Shown here: piece after piece, positions 13,513 through 23,790 of the stretch | Position numbering within the stretch: position 1 is the first letter of the stretch | How the letters are laid out: each line of letters opens with the position of its first letter | NCBI GenBank assembly: GCA_963854835.1 | Contig: OY978526.1 | Span: 28,509,073 to 28,573,072 of the forward strand | Direction: 5' to 3' | DNA: 64,000 bases | Source of the DNA: Megamerina dolium | Taxonomy: Eukaryota > Arthropoda > Insecta > Diptera > Megamerinidae | Translations under genes and position numbers: made by a program | The notes under the pieces: model-generated | Database searches by the model: none | Seen by the model: only the letters and a program-made list of their open reading frames with translations | Told to the model about the DNA's origin: nothing

Positions 13513-13650
13513 TGAATATACCTATAAAATAAAATAAATAAATATGTGGCACTTAAAGTCCCAAAGGACTCATTGGCCGAGCTTCTCTTCCATTACTGTT
13601 GTGCGTCTTAAATTTGGACAGTATTAGAAGGGACCTTGAATATACCTATA
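13513..13650 (-). mobile_element. 5'-truncated SINE with 14-bp target duplication
   Basis: A fragment of the tRNA-derived SINE family (see 31185-31556) lies in reverse orientation between two copies of TGAATATACCTATA, at 13513-13526 and 13637-13650. The tail side is an AAATA-type simple repeat (13527-13541). The SINE body runs from ATGTGGCACTTAAAG to a truncation point in the TTCTAATACTGTCC block. Only the 3' ~95 bp of the family is present. The exact duplication, A-rich tail and 5' truncation together show insertion by target-primed reverse transcription. Confidence 0.85.
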
Positions 13651-14104
13651 CGATGGTATAAAAACCATTAACGCGAAGGTAAAAGTTTAATTTAATATCG
13701 AATTTAATATTTAAAAAAATTAATACATACATAAAATTTATATTTAAAGAAATTTAAAAGTTTTTTTTCTAAATGAAAATCTATGTCAAATATGCAAATA
13801 TAAACAAAAATGATATTTGCTTAGTTGAAGCAGTCGAAGCGGAAAATTCAAATTTTGCATTTGATCTTACAAATCAAGTTGAAAGAAAAAGTTAGCCCGT
13901 TTGTAGATAGGTAACATTGCTGAGGGAAGTTGAAATTATTGTAGTATACTGGCCATCTGTCAAAGGGCAACATACCTTAGGCCCTCTATGGGAATCCTTC
14001 ACCATTTATGATGGTCGTGTGATATTCATTTAAATAAAGAAACTCTGATCAGTATTGCTTTTGATTTTTTTGTTTTGTTTACCCTCGTATTTTTTTATCT
14101 ATAA
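13651..14104. other. gene-free A/T-rich stretch
   Basis: A/T-rich sequence between two SINE fragments. Nothing recognised. Confidence 0.4.
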
Positions 14105-14210
14105 AAACTGATGCCACAAGGGTTCTGCCATTCGGAACCGGTTAAAATAAGTAGGTTCCTTCTAATACTGTCCAATATATAACACTCACAACAATACTAA
14201 AAGAGAAAGC
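14105..14210 (+). mobile_element. SINE fragment, plus orientation
   Basis: Matches the 3' half of the family in sense orientation: AAGGGTTCTGCCATTCGGAA, then AAAATAAGTAGG, then CTAATACTGTCC, then a decayed end. The tRNA-like head is absent. It lies about 470 bp from the antisense fragment at 13527-13636. No target duplication is visible around it, so it is probably an older, separate insertion. Confidence 0.7.
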
Positions 14211-14307
14211 ATATATTTATTTATATTTTTTTAAATACAAGGTCTAGTAAGTCTAGTATTTTTGCTTAAATTGAAGGTTTTATTTAGCATAGTTAGAATA
14301 ATCCAAT

Positions 14308-14837
14308 TTAGGTTAAATTTGCACTGTTTTGTTCGATAGCTTGTTGTCATTTTGAAGGTAATTTCATAATGCCGCTCTCATGGAAACCCTCATCCCTATT
14401 GGAAAAAAATTCAAGCTTCTCTTGATTCGAATTTTTCACCAGCAAAATCATTCGCCGTTTACAGGAACGGATAGTAAACACTTGGTGCCAGGTCCGGACT
14501 ATAAGGTGGATGCATAAGAACCTTCCAACTAAGCTACCGGAGCTTCTGGTCAGTCACTATCAATGTGTGTGGCCTGGCGTTGCCGTGATGGAACAGTGCT
14601 TACATGATGTTCAGACTCGACGATTTCCATTATTTAATCGATATTTTCGACAATTAGCCTTCCAGAGCGTGGTGCATTTTCGACATCAAAATTATCGGAA
14701 CGGAATCGCCGAAACCAAAATTGCACGTGATTGGCTGTTACAGTATCAGGACCCTAAACACTATTCACATTTTGAGCCGTCTGGCTTGCGTTTTCGTCTT
14801 TATCGAAGAAAAACTGTAAAATATGGCGTCCATCCAT
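14308..14837 (-). pseudogene. Internally deleted mariner transposase
   Basis: Read on the minus strand from the ATG at 14835-14837. An N-terminal helix-turn-helix segment (QFFFDKDENASQTAQNV, FWFRRFRSDNFDVENAPRSG, then IMEIVESEHHVS) jumps almost directly to the C-terminal catalytic segment (HHGNARPHTLIVT, then MHPPYSPDLAPS). The rest follows as FAGEKFESREA, GIMKLPSK and a final NSANLT with stop near 14308. About 100-130 residues, including the first catalytic Asp, are missing. The second Asp of the HDNARPH motif is Gly, and the Asp of the APSD motif is Val. Several in-frame stops exist. The element looks like a deletion derivative that could only have moved in trans. Terminal repeats are not resolved. 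Confidence 0.75.
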
Positions 14838-15258
14838 GACGCGTGCTCAAACAATACTGAGTCAAGCAATTACAAAACTGCCTGAAAAGTTTATCTAGTA
14901 CGAAATCCTATCTTTCTAACGCCATTTAGCGTAACCCGATCACACTTATACAACGCGAAATACATATTACTAAAGCCATCTATTGGAAAAATAATGGATA
15001 TATTTCTAATATTTTATCCATATAAACTTCAACTGAGAAAAGAATTGAAGTCTGTTTACCATGAACTTCGTAGGAAATATGCCAGTTAGATGTTGGACTA
15101 ATAATCCAAGGGTGGTTATTTTCCAGTAATAATTTTTTAGCAAATAGGACCATTTCCTCTTTGATGTGAACCCCAGTTTGGTTGCGCTTTATTGTAGACA
15201 GACACTCCAATATTAATTGAAAATTACTTTAAAGGATCGCGTCACGTACACAATTTAG
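14838..15258. other. gene-free stretch upstream of mariner relic
   Basis: The right-hand 100 bp may contain the 5' untranslated part of the mariner relic (minus strand). The remainder shows nothing recognisable. Confidence 0.4.
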
Positions 15259-15653
15259 TCTTGGTCATTTACTTACTTACTTACTTACTTATGTGGCCAT
15301 AACAACTGAATATCGATTTAGGCCGAAAATAACATGCTTCGCCAGCCATCTCTGTTCTTCGCTTGCTGGCGCCAGTTAGAAATTCCAAGCGCCGTCAGGT
15401 TCTCTAGTACTTGGTCTTTCCACCGGAGGTTAGGTCTTCCTCTTCTGCGTCGTCCTCCAGCGGGTTCCGAATATGACACCTTCTTAGCTGGAGCGTGTTC
15501 TTCCATTCGCTCGACATAACCTATCCAGCGCAGCCGATGGATTTTGATGCGCTTTACTATGTCAATATCATCATACAGCTCGTACAGCTCATGGTTGTAC
15601 CTTATTTGGTACTCGCCACCAACGCAAATAGGTCCAAAGATCTTGGTCATTTA
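15259..15653 (-). mobile_element. 5'-truncated LINE with 13-bp target duplication and (TAAG)n tail
   Basis: Flanked by TCTTGGTCATTTA at 15259-15271 and 15641-15653. On the minus strand the insert encodes the C-terminal end of a non-LTR ORF2, in order: KIFGPICVGGEYQIRYNHE, LYELYDDIDIVKRIKI, LRWIGYVERMEEHAPAKKV, a GRRRRGRP basic stretch, and LENLTALGISNWRQQAKNR. A short 3' region ends in (TAAG)n (15272-15291 as CTTA on plus). The open frame of 110 residues is intact but far too short to act. Related fragments lie at 22280-23047, 59440-59620, 61246-61490 and 62170-62490, so this is one LINE family with many truncated copies. Confidence 0.85.
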
Positions 15654-15912
15654 AATTATGTTATTCGAACATCAAAAACTTATTACTTTTTCATAATGTC
15701 AAATCTGATACAACGTTGATGGATCGTTTAAAGTCACTGCAGTCTCTATAGAAAGCCTCTTATCTGCCGTACTCACTGTTATAGTTTAATTGAGTTATTC
15801 CACTTCCCTTTATATATTTTGAAAATTAGAGCGGTCGTTTTGGGTGAGTAATACTAACTAATCTAAGTAATACTTTACTGGAAATTGTCGTTTTGCGAGC
15901 ACGGAATTAAAC

Positions 15913-17222
15913 TAAAGGGTTATCCATTTCGCGGTTTCAAAAGTATAGGGCTAGAATTCGACATCTGTCAAACTGAGTTGTTAAAACAATTTCTTTCTTT
16001 TTCAGTTCAAAATCTGACATTTGCGAAAATGGATCGCTTAACTATCGCACAGCTCATTAAAATTGTAAAAACCGACTACAAAAATGGTGATTCTGCCACA
16101 GCCACATATCGTGCTTTAAGAGGAGATTATGGTTTACATAATCGTCCAACTACGCAAGCAATTGGGAAAATTGTGAAGAAATATGAAGAGACTGGATCGG
16201 TTACAGATATTGTAAGGCCTGTGCATCATCGTTTCGCTCGTACCACCGAAAATATCGCTGCTGTAAGTGAAAGTGTTGCCGAAGACCCGAATGTGTCGAT
16301 TCCTCGTCGTTCTCAGGAATTAGGACTGTCTTACGACACATTATGGTGTATTTTGCATTTGGATCTACACCTACATCCATATAAAATCCAGCTCACACAA
16401 CAACTGAAGCCAGCTGACCATTCACAACGTCGTAGATACGTCGAATGGGTGCTTGAACAACAGGTGGTGGACGGCGATTTTTCGAACAAAATTTTCTTCA
16501 GCGACGAAGCACATTTCTCACTCGGTGGGTATGTTAACAAACAAAATTGTCGTATTTGGGGTTCTGAGAATCCTCAAGTAATTGAAGAGAGGCCACTACA
16601 TCCACAAAAAGTCACTGCTTGGTGCGCTCTTTGGTCCGGAGGTGTCATTGGACCTTACTTCTTCGAAAACGACGATGGAACGACTGTCACCGTCAATTCG
16701 GAGCGTTATGGTCATATGATAACCGACTTTTTTTTGCCTGCTATTGAAGAATACGACTTAGAGAATATGTGGTTTCAACAAGACGGTGCCACATGCCACA
16801 CAACTCGAGCGAATATGGCTTTATTGCAAGAGAAATTTTCTGGCCGCGTAATTTCTCATCGTGGCGATATCAAGTGGCCACCAAGATCATGCGATTTGAC
16901 ACCGCTTGACTTTTTTTTTGTGGGGCTACGCGAAAGACCGTGTTTATGCAGATAAACCTTTAACTCTTGAGCACCTAAAAACCAACATTCGTCACGTTAT
17001 GGCTGAGATACCGCCCAATATGTGTCAAAAAGTGGTCGAAAATTACCTCAAAAGAATCGATGCTTGCAACAATTCACGTGGTGGTCATTTATATGATGTA
17101 GTATTTCACACATAATGTCAACGTTTAAACTTTATAATAAAAAAGAAATATCATGATAAAAAATATTTTCTATGTGTTTTATTTACATTTACTTTTGAAA
17201 CCGCAAAATGGATAACCCTTTA
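15913..17222 (+). mobile_element. rosa-type (DD41D) Tc1/mariner transposon, structurally complete
   Basis: The element spans 15915-17220 (1306 bp) between TA dinucleotides at 15913-15914 and 17221-17222. Its ~32-bp terminal inverted repeats begin AAGGGTTATCCATTT and differ at one position (C versus T). It contains a single transposase gene. Size, TA duplication and inverted repeats are all as expected for an intact member of the superfamily. The catalytic spacing places it with the DD41D 'rosa' group first found in Ceratitis rosa. The near-identity of the two repeats suggests recent insertion. Confidence 0.93.
16029..17115 (+). pseudogene. rosa-type DD41D transposase, one frameshift
   Basis: Cut-and-paste DNA transposase. 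The start chosen is the ATG at 16029 (MDRLTIAQLIKIV), which matches the family start; the upstream open frame is read-through from the left terminal repeat. N-terminal helix-turn-helix region covers roughly residues 1-110. Catalytic residues visible: FFSDEAHF (first Asp), WFQQDGATCH (second Asp) and LTPLDFF (third Asp), with 41 residues between the second and third. At 16911-16919 a run of nine T interrupts the frame. With eight, DFFLWGYAKDRVYADKP would continue into the frame ending RGGHLYDVVFHT at the TAA at 17113-17115, giving about 361 residues. The single homopolymer slip may be real or an assembly error. All three catalytic Asp codons are intact. Confidence 0.9.
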
Positions 17223-18400
17223 CTTTACAAAAGATGCAAAAAATGTATAGTATATTTAACTTTAATTTAACTTTATTCTATGTATTAATAAATAAGCCTT
17301 ATGATTTTTTCGACATTTCGATATATTTATTGAACAATATTTTAATACCATTCTAATACATAAGTAATGTTCTCCAATGTAGACTTTATACGCCATAGCA
17401 AGTAAGCTTCGAGCTTTGCATAAATACGATTTAATAAATTTGAATAAAACCATCATAGGTAAATTTGGCGAGAGAAAAAGGAAAGAGAATTTTAATTAGA
17501 GCATAATTTTAGTAGAACATATAATACACAAACATCCTCAAATACACACACACACACATACATTCATACATGTACTTAAATACTTAATCGAAAAAAACAG
17601 TAACCTAAAAATATTCAAAAATATAGACATACATACCATATACATTTGAATGGCTGGCTAGCTAGCTATGTAGATGGTTGGATGGTCTGCCTGGCTCACC
17701 GATATTTATTATTAAACCATAGTTGTTGTTGTGATTCTAGCATACTACTGTATGTACCGTAGAACAATGTCAAACTCATTAGTGTAAACATAAGAGTTGT
17801 ACTCTAGTGCAGAAATGTACAACAACAACAACAATAAAAAGAACAACAACCAGAGCAATAGTCTTGGAAATAAAATGAGTGAAAACAACAAATACAAGTA
17901 TACAAATAAAAAGTAAAAATAAAAATAAAAAACAACGAAAATAAAAATGTGCAAAATAGAAACGCTTTGAGCATTTTCGCGTAATGGTTTAATGAGGTTT
18001 GCTGTTTTGTTTTTATATTACCTATGTATTTACCTACATTTCTCTCTCTCCATACATACATACATACATACATACATACATTTCATTGTAAAGAAGTTGA
18101 TAATAATTGGTACAAACGCTTACGTACGTATGAATGCTCGTATATGCACACAAATGATCGCCTAGTGGGGAAAATAGGTACAGTGATTGTTTTTTTTTTT
18201 GTAATACAAAAAAAAAAAAAAAAATTACTATGTATACACTGACTACGTACACTGACTAGGTACTTCTGCATACCATCTATCGTAAGCAAGCAAGGAAGCA
18301 CCCGTTTACATACTAGGCTGACAATTAGAATTGCATTAATCCCAAATAAGCTACTTTTCAGCTGTTTTTAAGGGTTGGTTTCGAATGTTTTCTTTGCTGA
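17223..18400. other. gene-free stretch with (CATA)n microsatellite
   Basis: A/T-rich. A tract of CATA units lies at about 18051-18081, and a poly-A/T pair near 18189-18225. The overlapping frames here are translations of these tracts. Confidence 0.5.
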
Positions 18401-18715
18401 TTTTGAAGGGAAACCATCTTAGGGGATGGCAATAGGAGGTATGTACATTTAGGAAAAATATTTGAAAGTAAAAATGAGCCATGACTGTTGATATGTTTGA
18501 CCACTAAAGGTGCACTCAGTTTTTATAAAAATACCCATTTCGTGTAGAGGTGAGTTTGGACAAAATATTGAAGATGTAAAAATAATGGGAGTTATCCCTA
18601 CATGTCATCTCTCTTGAAGTGATCCTTTGACAATTAAACTGATTTTAGGCAATTTTCATGTATTTTAGGTTCTTTTTGTAGGAAAGATTCCATAAGGCGT
18701 AGAAAATGAGGCTAT
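18401..18715. repeat. Old dispersed repeat with 'AGGGGAT/AGGTATG' units
   Basis: Loose repeats of the form 'AGGGG-T-GGAGAT-GGAA--AAGTATGTT-GAGAAAAATATT'. The clearest here is at 18420-18470. Similar units occur at 38075-38530 and 56925-57150. Highly diverged and non-coding. The family is only recognisable by comparing the three places. Confidence 0.35.
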
Positions 18716-19845
18716 ATAATAGGCCATTCAATAAGTCCCTAGAAAAAGTATGAAAAAAAAACAACAAAACTCGATTTTATTATTCAACATAGTTGCTTTC
18801 CTGGCTACCAGTCCGGAGCCGAATGGGACTGAAACTGGTAGTAGCTTCGGCTACGAGGTCTTACCAAAAGACTTTAAATTTGGTACCACGGGTGATCAGG
18901 TTGGATTCCCTCCAACCTGATCGTTGGGAACGGCCCTTCGGGGAGGTTTTCGTGGTGGCTAAGGTAACCCAAAGATACGCGGGTAGAGTATTCCACGTCA
19001 CACGGCGTGGGTACTCGATGTGGAGTTGCATTGCAACCAGGGTGCTGACCCCTTAGATCAGAAGAGGTTTTAGATGAGCCTCGATCCAAACGAAGGAGGG
19101 TAGTACGTCCATTCAACGTGCCCCAATTGGTACCGTAGGATACTGGAGGTTGGTTTCTGATTTTCCACTCCTATGGGGCGCCTATCAACGCTTCAAATTG
19201 ATACACACGCTTTGGGCGTCGTGAGATAAGGCCATGACTGGCAGGTGCTCACGGTAAACACAGCGTCATTTCAACATAGTTGCTTTCGAGGGCGACACCA
19301 CGAGTATAGCATTATCATCTTAAATTTTTATCAGACTTAAATTTTTTTCCAGAAAGCATTTTCTTGAGATCTGAAAACAAGAAAAAGTCGCTGGGGGCTA
19401 AATCTGGAGCATACGGTGGATGGGGAAGCAATTTGAAGTCCAATTCATTCAATTTTACTGTCGTTTTCATCGATTTGTGACACGCTGCATTGTCTTGGTG
19501 GCAACACCGTTTTATCTTGCAAATGTGGCGTTTTTTGCGATTGAAGCCTTCAAGCGGTCCAAAAGTTCACAATAATAGTCGCTGTTGATGGTGGTTCCTT
19601 TTTGGATATAATCGATGAATATTATTTCGTTCGCATCCCTAAATAGAGACGCCATCAGCTTACCGGCTGACTGTTGCGTCTTTGCTCCGCACAGCTGAGT
19701 GTCTATTGGATTGTGGTGTGTAATGGTGAAGCCATGTTTCATCCATGTTCACATATCGACGATCGAATTTGGTTTTATTGCGATTTAACAGTGCTAAACA
19801 CTGAGCTCACGCAGCACCTGCTTTGCACAGAGCTGAGAGGATGAT
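18716..19845 (-). pseudogene. 5'-truncated mariner, split by a structured insertion
   Basis: On the minus strand the remnant begins inside the transposase (CLALLNRNKTKFDRRYVN, then MDETWLHHYTPQSN, near 19740-19800). It continues through FIDYIQKGTTINSDYYCELL, then HQDNAACHKSMKTT (second Asp present) and PHPPYAPDLAPSDFFLF (third Asp present), to a C-terminus reading ALESNYVE with its stop at the insertion site. The left end (18722 on) carries the presumed terminal repeat, GGCCATTCAATAAGTCCCT. The N-terminal DNA-binding domain and 5' terminal repeat are missing. Frameshifts occur near 19500 and 19640. The fit is to the mariner (DD34D) group. Confidence 0.8.
18801..19270. mobile_element. 470-bp GC-rich hairpin-rich insertion of unknown family
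   Basis: Inserted at the very end of the mariner transposase frame and bounded by TCAACATAGTTGCTTTC at 18784-18800 and 19271-19287, an exact 17-bp duplication. Base composition is clearly more GC-rich than anything nearby. The first ~140 nt on the plus strand form a run of hairpins. ACCAGTCC (18807) pairs with the GGACT/ACTGGT segments at 18826-18839. GTAGC-TTCG-GCTAC lies at 18841-18854 and GTCTT/AAGAC at 18858-18872. A 12-bp perfect stem lies at 18894-18905/18911-18922, and CCC-TTCG-GGG at 18934-18943. Two of these loops are C(UUCG)G tetraloops, typical of stable RNA. No tail, protein frame or known RNA was recognised. The 17-bp duplication suggests retroposition of a structured RNA or a short LINE/SINE. 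Confidence 0.7.
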
Positions 19846-22279
19846 CAAATTAATTGGAAGTGCACTGGGAGTAAATGTAATAAAAATATGAATTTTGTAG
19901 GAAAACTGCCTTAAGAGGTTATGACTGGTTTCAACCTTTAAAAATCACTATTAAGGGATTGGATGCACATATGAAAATATTTTTTCAAGGAATTATTAAA
20001 AACCAGAATAATCTCACTGGTCAAGTCGCGCCTGTTTTTCTCTAACTTAACAAAAATATTGAAGATTTGTTGGAAATGAAATCCAGATGTCTCACGTATG
20101 CAAAATTTAATTATGTATGAATGCATTAGGTAAGCATTAGGTAATTTTTTCTCCTGGGTACTTGTGTATAATAGAGTCTATGTACACATAATAATACTAA
20201 GCAGTGTTTGTTTTTGTTGTAGAAATCATAGTTGTGCGGTAGTATAAATATACGAATACACACACATAAACGCATCAAGTTATAAACCACAAAAGGGAAA
20301 CCATCACAATTATCATCATCCTCATCATCATCATCGTAATCATTATTACCATTAGGAGTCAACAATAATAATAGCAGCAGCAACAACAACAAACACAACA
20401 ACAACAACAAACACAACAACAATATGAGCAACAAGCAGGTGAAGGTTAACGGCAACCAAGCAGTAGTATGTTTCATTAATATAATTACAAATATACTACT
20501 ACTACTATTACGACTACATAATACTACTGCTGCTGCTGTTGGAGTTGTTGCAGCTGACCAGGATGCGAATATCATAAAAATAATAACAATAATATTCTCT
20601 TGTTGCTTTGACTTCTACTGTTGCTAAATGTTGACACCTCATTTGTTTGGTTGCTTTTAATTTCTCTATGTTGTATGTATATGAATGTTGTTTTTTTATT
20701 TTATGCTGTTGTACTACTTCAGCAGTTTTGTTTTGGTTGCCTCGTCGTTGACCTTTTAAATGTCTGCTTCTATGTGGATGAGTGTAGATTTTCATTTGTA
20801 TAAAAAAAAAGATGAGATAAAGTAAAGCAAAAACAATTAAGGAAATCAGTTGAATTATGCATATACCATTGTTGTTGTTGTTGTTGTTTTTGTTGTTGTT
20901 GTTGTTTATTATTATAATTACTTAAGCCATAACAGTCATCATTGGGGAATGAAATTGTGTTGGTTTACATCCACATGTATGTGAGATGTAAATACAAAAT
21001 GGCAACAACAGTCCACCACTGTAGTAACAACAACAACAATCACTGCATTGATGCTTTGCGCTTCCGCGTTACTTGGTTTAATATCCTTTTTATGGGACGA
21101 TTGTTATTGTTGTTGATACTACACCAATGTGTTTTTTTGTAGTAACCTCTACATCTTTTGGGTACTGCTAATGGTAATAATCATGAGGTATTCTTGATTT
21201 TAATGTGTGCTATGATTATGATGATGCTGGTGCTGACGCTTTGCAACAAGTCGCTGCAATAAATGTCTGATGCTAAAGGATAACACTTCTTTGTATACAT
21301 GCATTTGTCCTATTAACGATTTAATCTGAAGCCTATATTCTCTGTGTTTCTCTTTACCTTATTATTTTTTTCTATATTTATCATTGCTCTTTCTGCTTTG
21401 CCTGTTGCATCGTAAAAGTTCCTAACCCTTTGCCATTGCTGTTGTACATAGTAAGTTCCGTTGAAACGTCATAATTTTTATCAAACAGTTATTTTTTTTG
21501 CTTTCTTTCATACATTTACCTTACAGCTGTTTGCCGTTAGTGTAATGTTGACTACTTAGTCATGTTGGTTGGTTGGTTGGTTGGTTGGTTGATTGGTTGG
21601 TTGGTTGAGACTGAGTATTGTTGGTTTGCAGCTACAGTTGTTATTACGCTATATTTGATGTCTGCATTGTGTTTCATAATTCATTTCATTTTTCACATTT
21701 CACAAAATGTCACAACTGACACACAAGCTAACAAACAAACAAACAATCAGGCGTATTAACACATACAATACATACAAATGCACACGCATACGCACCTATA
21801 TGTGTTGAGCAATAAATTATCAAGCAGACAAGCAACGCCGTCATTGTTCACAAAATGTTACATACGTTAATACGCTTATATATTTAGTACAATTGTAGAT
21901 AAGTGACATTCTGCCAGACAGCAAGCGCATGCACCATTTAAAGTACGAAATTTGAAAATTTACTATTAAACTTTAATGTGAAATGCAATGTAACGACACC
22001 CTTCTCTTCTAGCTTCAATAATTAAGGTATTTAATTTTTTTTTTATATTCAATTTGTGTTAATGAATTTTACCAAGTGATATTATTAAGGTGGTTTAAAT
22101 TGTGTGCAGCAAAATTTTGATGAACATTTGAATTATTTCTTAGTATTTCTTGCAGAAAATATCGAAGAGGGAAAATTGATGAGGATCGATCATACATTTC
22201 AACCCCGTAGAAGTAATTCTTGGGCAATTATTGACGATTTTCAAATGTTCTTTTGATCATTTTGTATGGGAGATCTCTT
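19846..22279. other. gene-free stretch with triplet and TTGG microsatellites
   Basis: No gene recognised. Contains an ATC-rich run near 20310-20335, CAA tracts near 20380-20425, (TTG)n at about 20871-20905 and (TTGG)n at 21564-21607. The 149-codon minus-strand frame at 20126-20575 is a microsatellite translation with Leu and Asp homopolymers. Confidence 0.5.
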
Positions 22280-23047
22280 AACTCCATCTGCCGGTAGCAA
22301 TGGACTTCCTGTTGAATTGCTTAAGGCCAGCGGCGATGAGCTGATAGAGTGCATGTATCAACTCATCTGCAAAATATGGCTAGCAGAATGTATGATTGGA
22401 ATTTCAGTGTCCTTTGTCCTGAACTGAAGAAAGGTGACCCGACGATCTGCACCAACTACTGGGGAATCAGTCCTCTTACCATCTCATATAAGATTCTGTC
22501 GAGCGTACTGTGTGAAAGACTAAAGCCAACAAATTGATAGGACCTTATCAGTGCGTCTTTAGACCTGGCAAGTCCACCATCGACCAGATCTTCACACTGC
22601 GCCAAATCCTGGAAAAAACTCACGAAAAGCAAATCGACACCCATCATCTCTTCGTCAAGACGCTCATCACACCCGTGCTGCTCTATGGCGCAGAAGCGTG
22701 GGTTGTGTCGCAAACTGATGCAGGCACGCTTGGGGAGTTCAAGAAAAAAATTCTTTTGCGTCGGTGACGAATTGTACGAGCGCTACGCTGACATTGACAT
22801 AGTCCACCGCATCACTATTTAACGTCTGCGATGGCTAGGCCATGTTGTGCGTATAGATGAAGAAGCTCCGGCGAAAAAGGTGTTTGAAACGGAATCCGCT
22901 GGACGACGACGAAGAGAAAGGCCATACCTTCGATAAAAAGGCCAGGTCGTGGAAAACCTGTCTGCACTTGGTGTAACTGATTGGAGAAGGCGCACACAAA
23001 GTAGAAATGCCTGGAGAGAGCTGCTGCGGTCGACCGTAACTCGATAA
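22280..23047 (+). pseudogene. Non-LTR retrotransposon ORF2 relic with large internal deletion
   Basis: Reads in order: AGSNGLPVELLKASGDELIE, MYQLICKIW, LKKGDPTICTNYWGISPLT, YKILSSVLCERLKP, GPYQCVFRPGKSTIDQIFTL and QIDTHHLFV. From that last block, which normally leads into the first catalytic Asp, it jumps to KTLITPVLLYGAEAWVV, deleting the palm and the F/YADD motif. The C-terminal part follows: ERYADIDIVHRITI, LRWLGHVVRIDEEAPAKKV, GRRRRERP and LSALGVTDWRRRTQSRN, ending at the TAA at 23045-23047. One stop after LKP (22535) and one or more frameshifts. It is the same or a sister family to the truncated LINE at 15272-15640. Confidence 0.82.
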
Positions 23048-23059
23048 CGGGTTGTAATT

Positions 23060-23790
23060 GTTATATATGATAATGATGAGTTTTCATTCTATTACATTCA
23101 TTTTCGAACTATCACGTTTGTCGATAAAAGTAATTATAAATATATATAAAGTTTCAAATCTATTTTCGAAAACGCACTTTTATATGAGAGGTCTGAGTAA
23201 TTTTCTATTTATTTCATCCATTTTCGAAAAAAATAGTATGTCTGTTTAAAAAAATGATCACTTAATCTGAGTTTTAGCTCAATATGTCTATATTATCGTG
23301 CAAAAAATCAACAAATCGATATTCGAAAATGCTCTTTCATATGAGAGATAAATGTAATTTTCATTATATTACATTTATTTTTACAGGATCATATTTATTG
23401 GTTTTAAAAATCTATGATACTATGATTTTCAGCTCGTTATGTCCATGTTTTCATTTGAAAAATCTGAAAAAACAATGTTCAAAAAACCAGTTTTGTCTGG
23501 GAGGTAAGATTAATTTTTATTTTATTACATCCGTTTTCGAAATAAAACATTTGTCGGTAAAAATAATTTTCTTGTACTAAATTTCAGCTTGATATCTTTG
23601 TGTCTGCGTTCGATATATCTGAAAACATATGTTTGTTCAATAAAGATTACTTTTCATTCTATTACATCCGTTTTCGAAATAACATATTTGTTGGTCAAAA
23701 TAATTTTATGTATCGAATTTAAGCTTAGTTGTGTCTTTTTATTTGGAAGAGATTATAGGGCGCATTTCTTTATTTTAACTATATAAAGAA
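23060..23790 (+). repeat. ~150-bp dispersed tandem repeat array, third locus
   Basis: Boxes reading ATTACATCCGTTTTCGAAAT or variants recur near 23090, 23215, 23365 (degraded), 23523 and 23665. They alternate with GAATTTCAGCTT-like boxes and ACTTTTNTATGAGAGGT-like boxes. Order and spacing match the arrays at 5990-6960 and 53920-54560. Adjacent to, but distinct from, the LINE relic that ends at 23047. Confidence 0.6.

Noticed and set aside
18793..19116. Overlapping frames in the GC-rich insertion
   Set aside because: Frames on both strands are expected from GC-rich sequence; no domain. The hairpin structure is a better explanation.
18801..19270. Ribosomal RNA or bacterial contamination as the source of the GC-rich insert
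   Set aside because: No rRNA landmark recognised, and the exact 17-bp duplication in a mariner shows genuine insertion. A database search could still overturn this.
20126..20575. 149-codon minus-strand open frame
   Set aside because: Leu and Asp homopolymers from triplet microsatellites.
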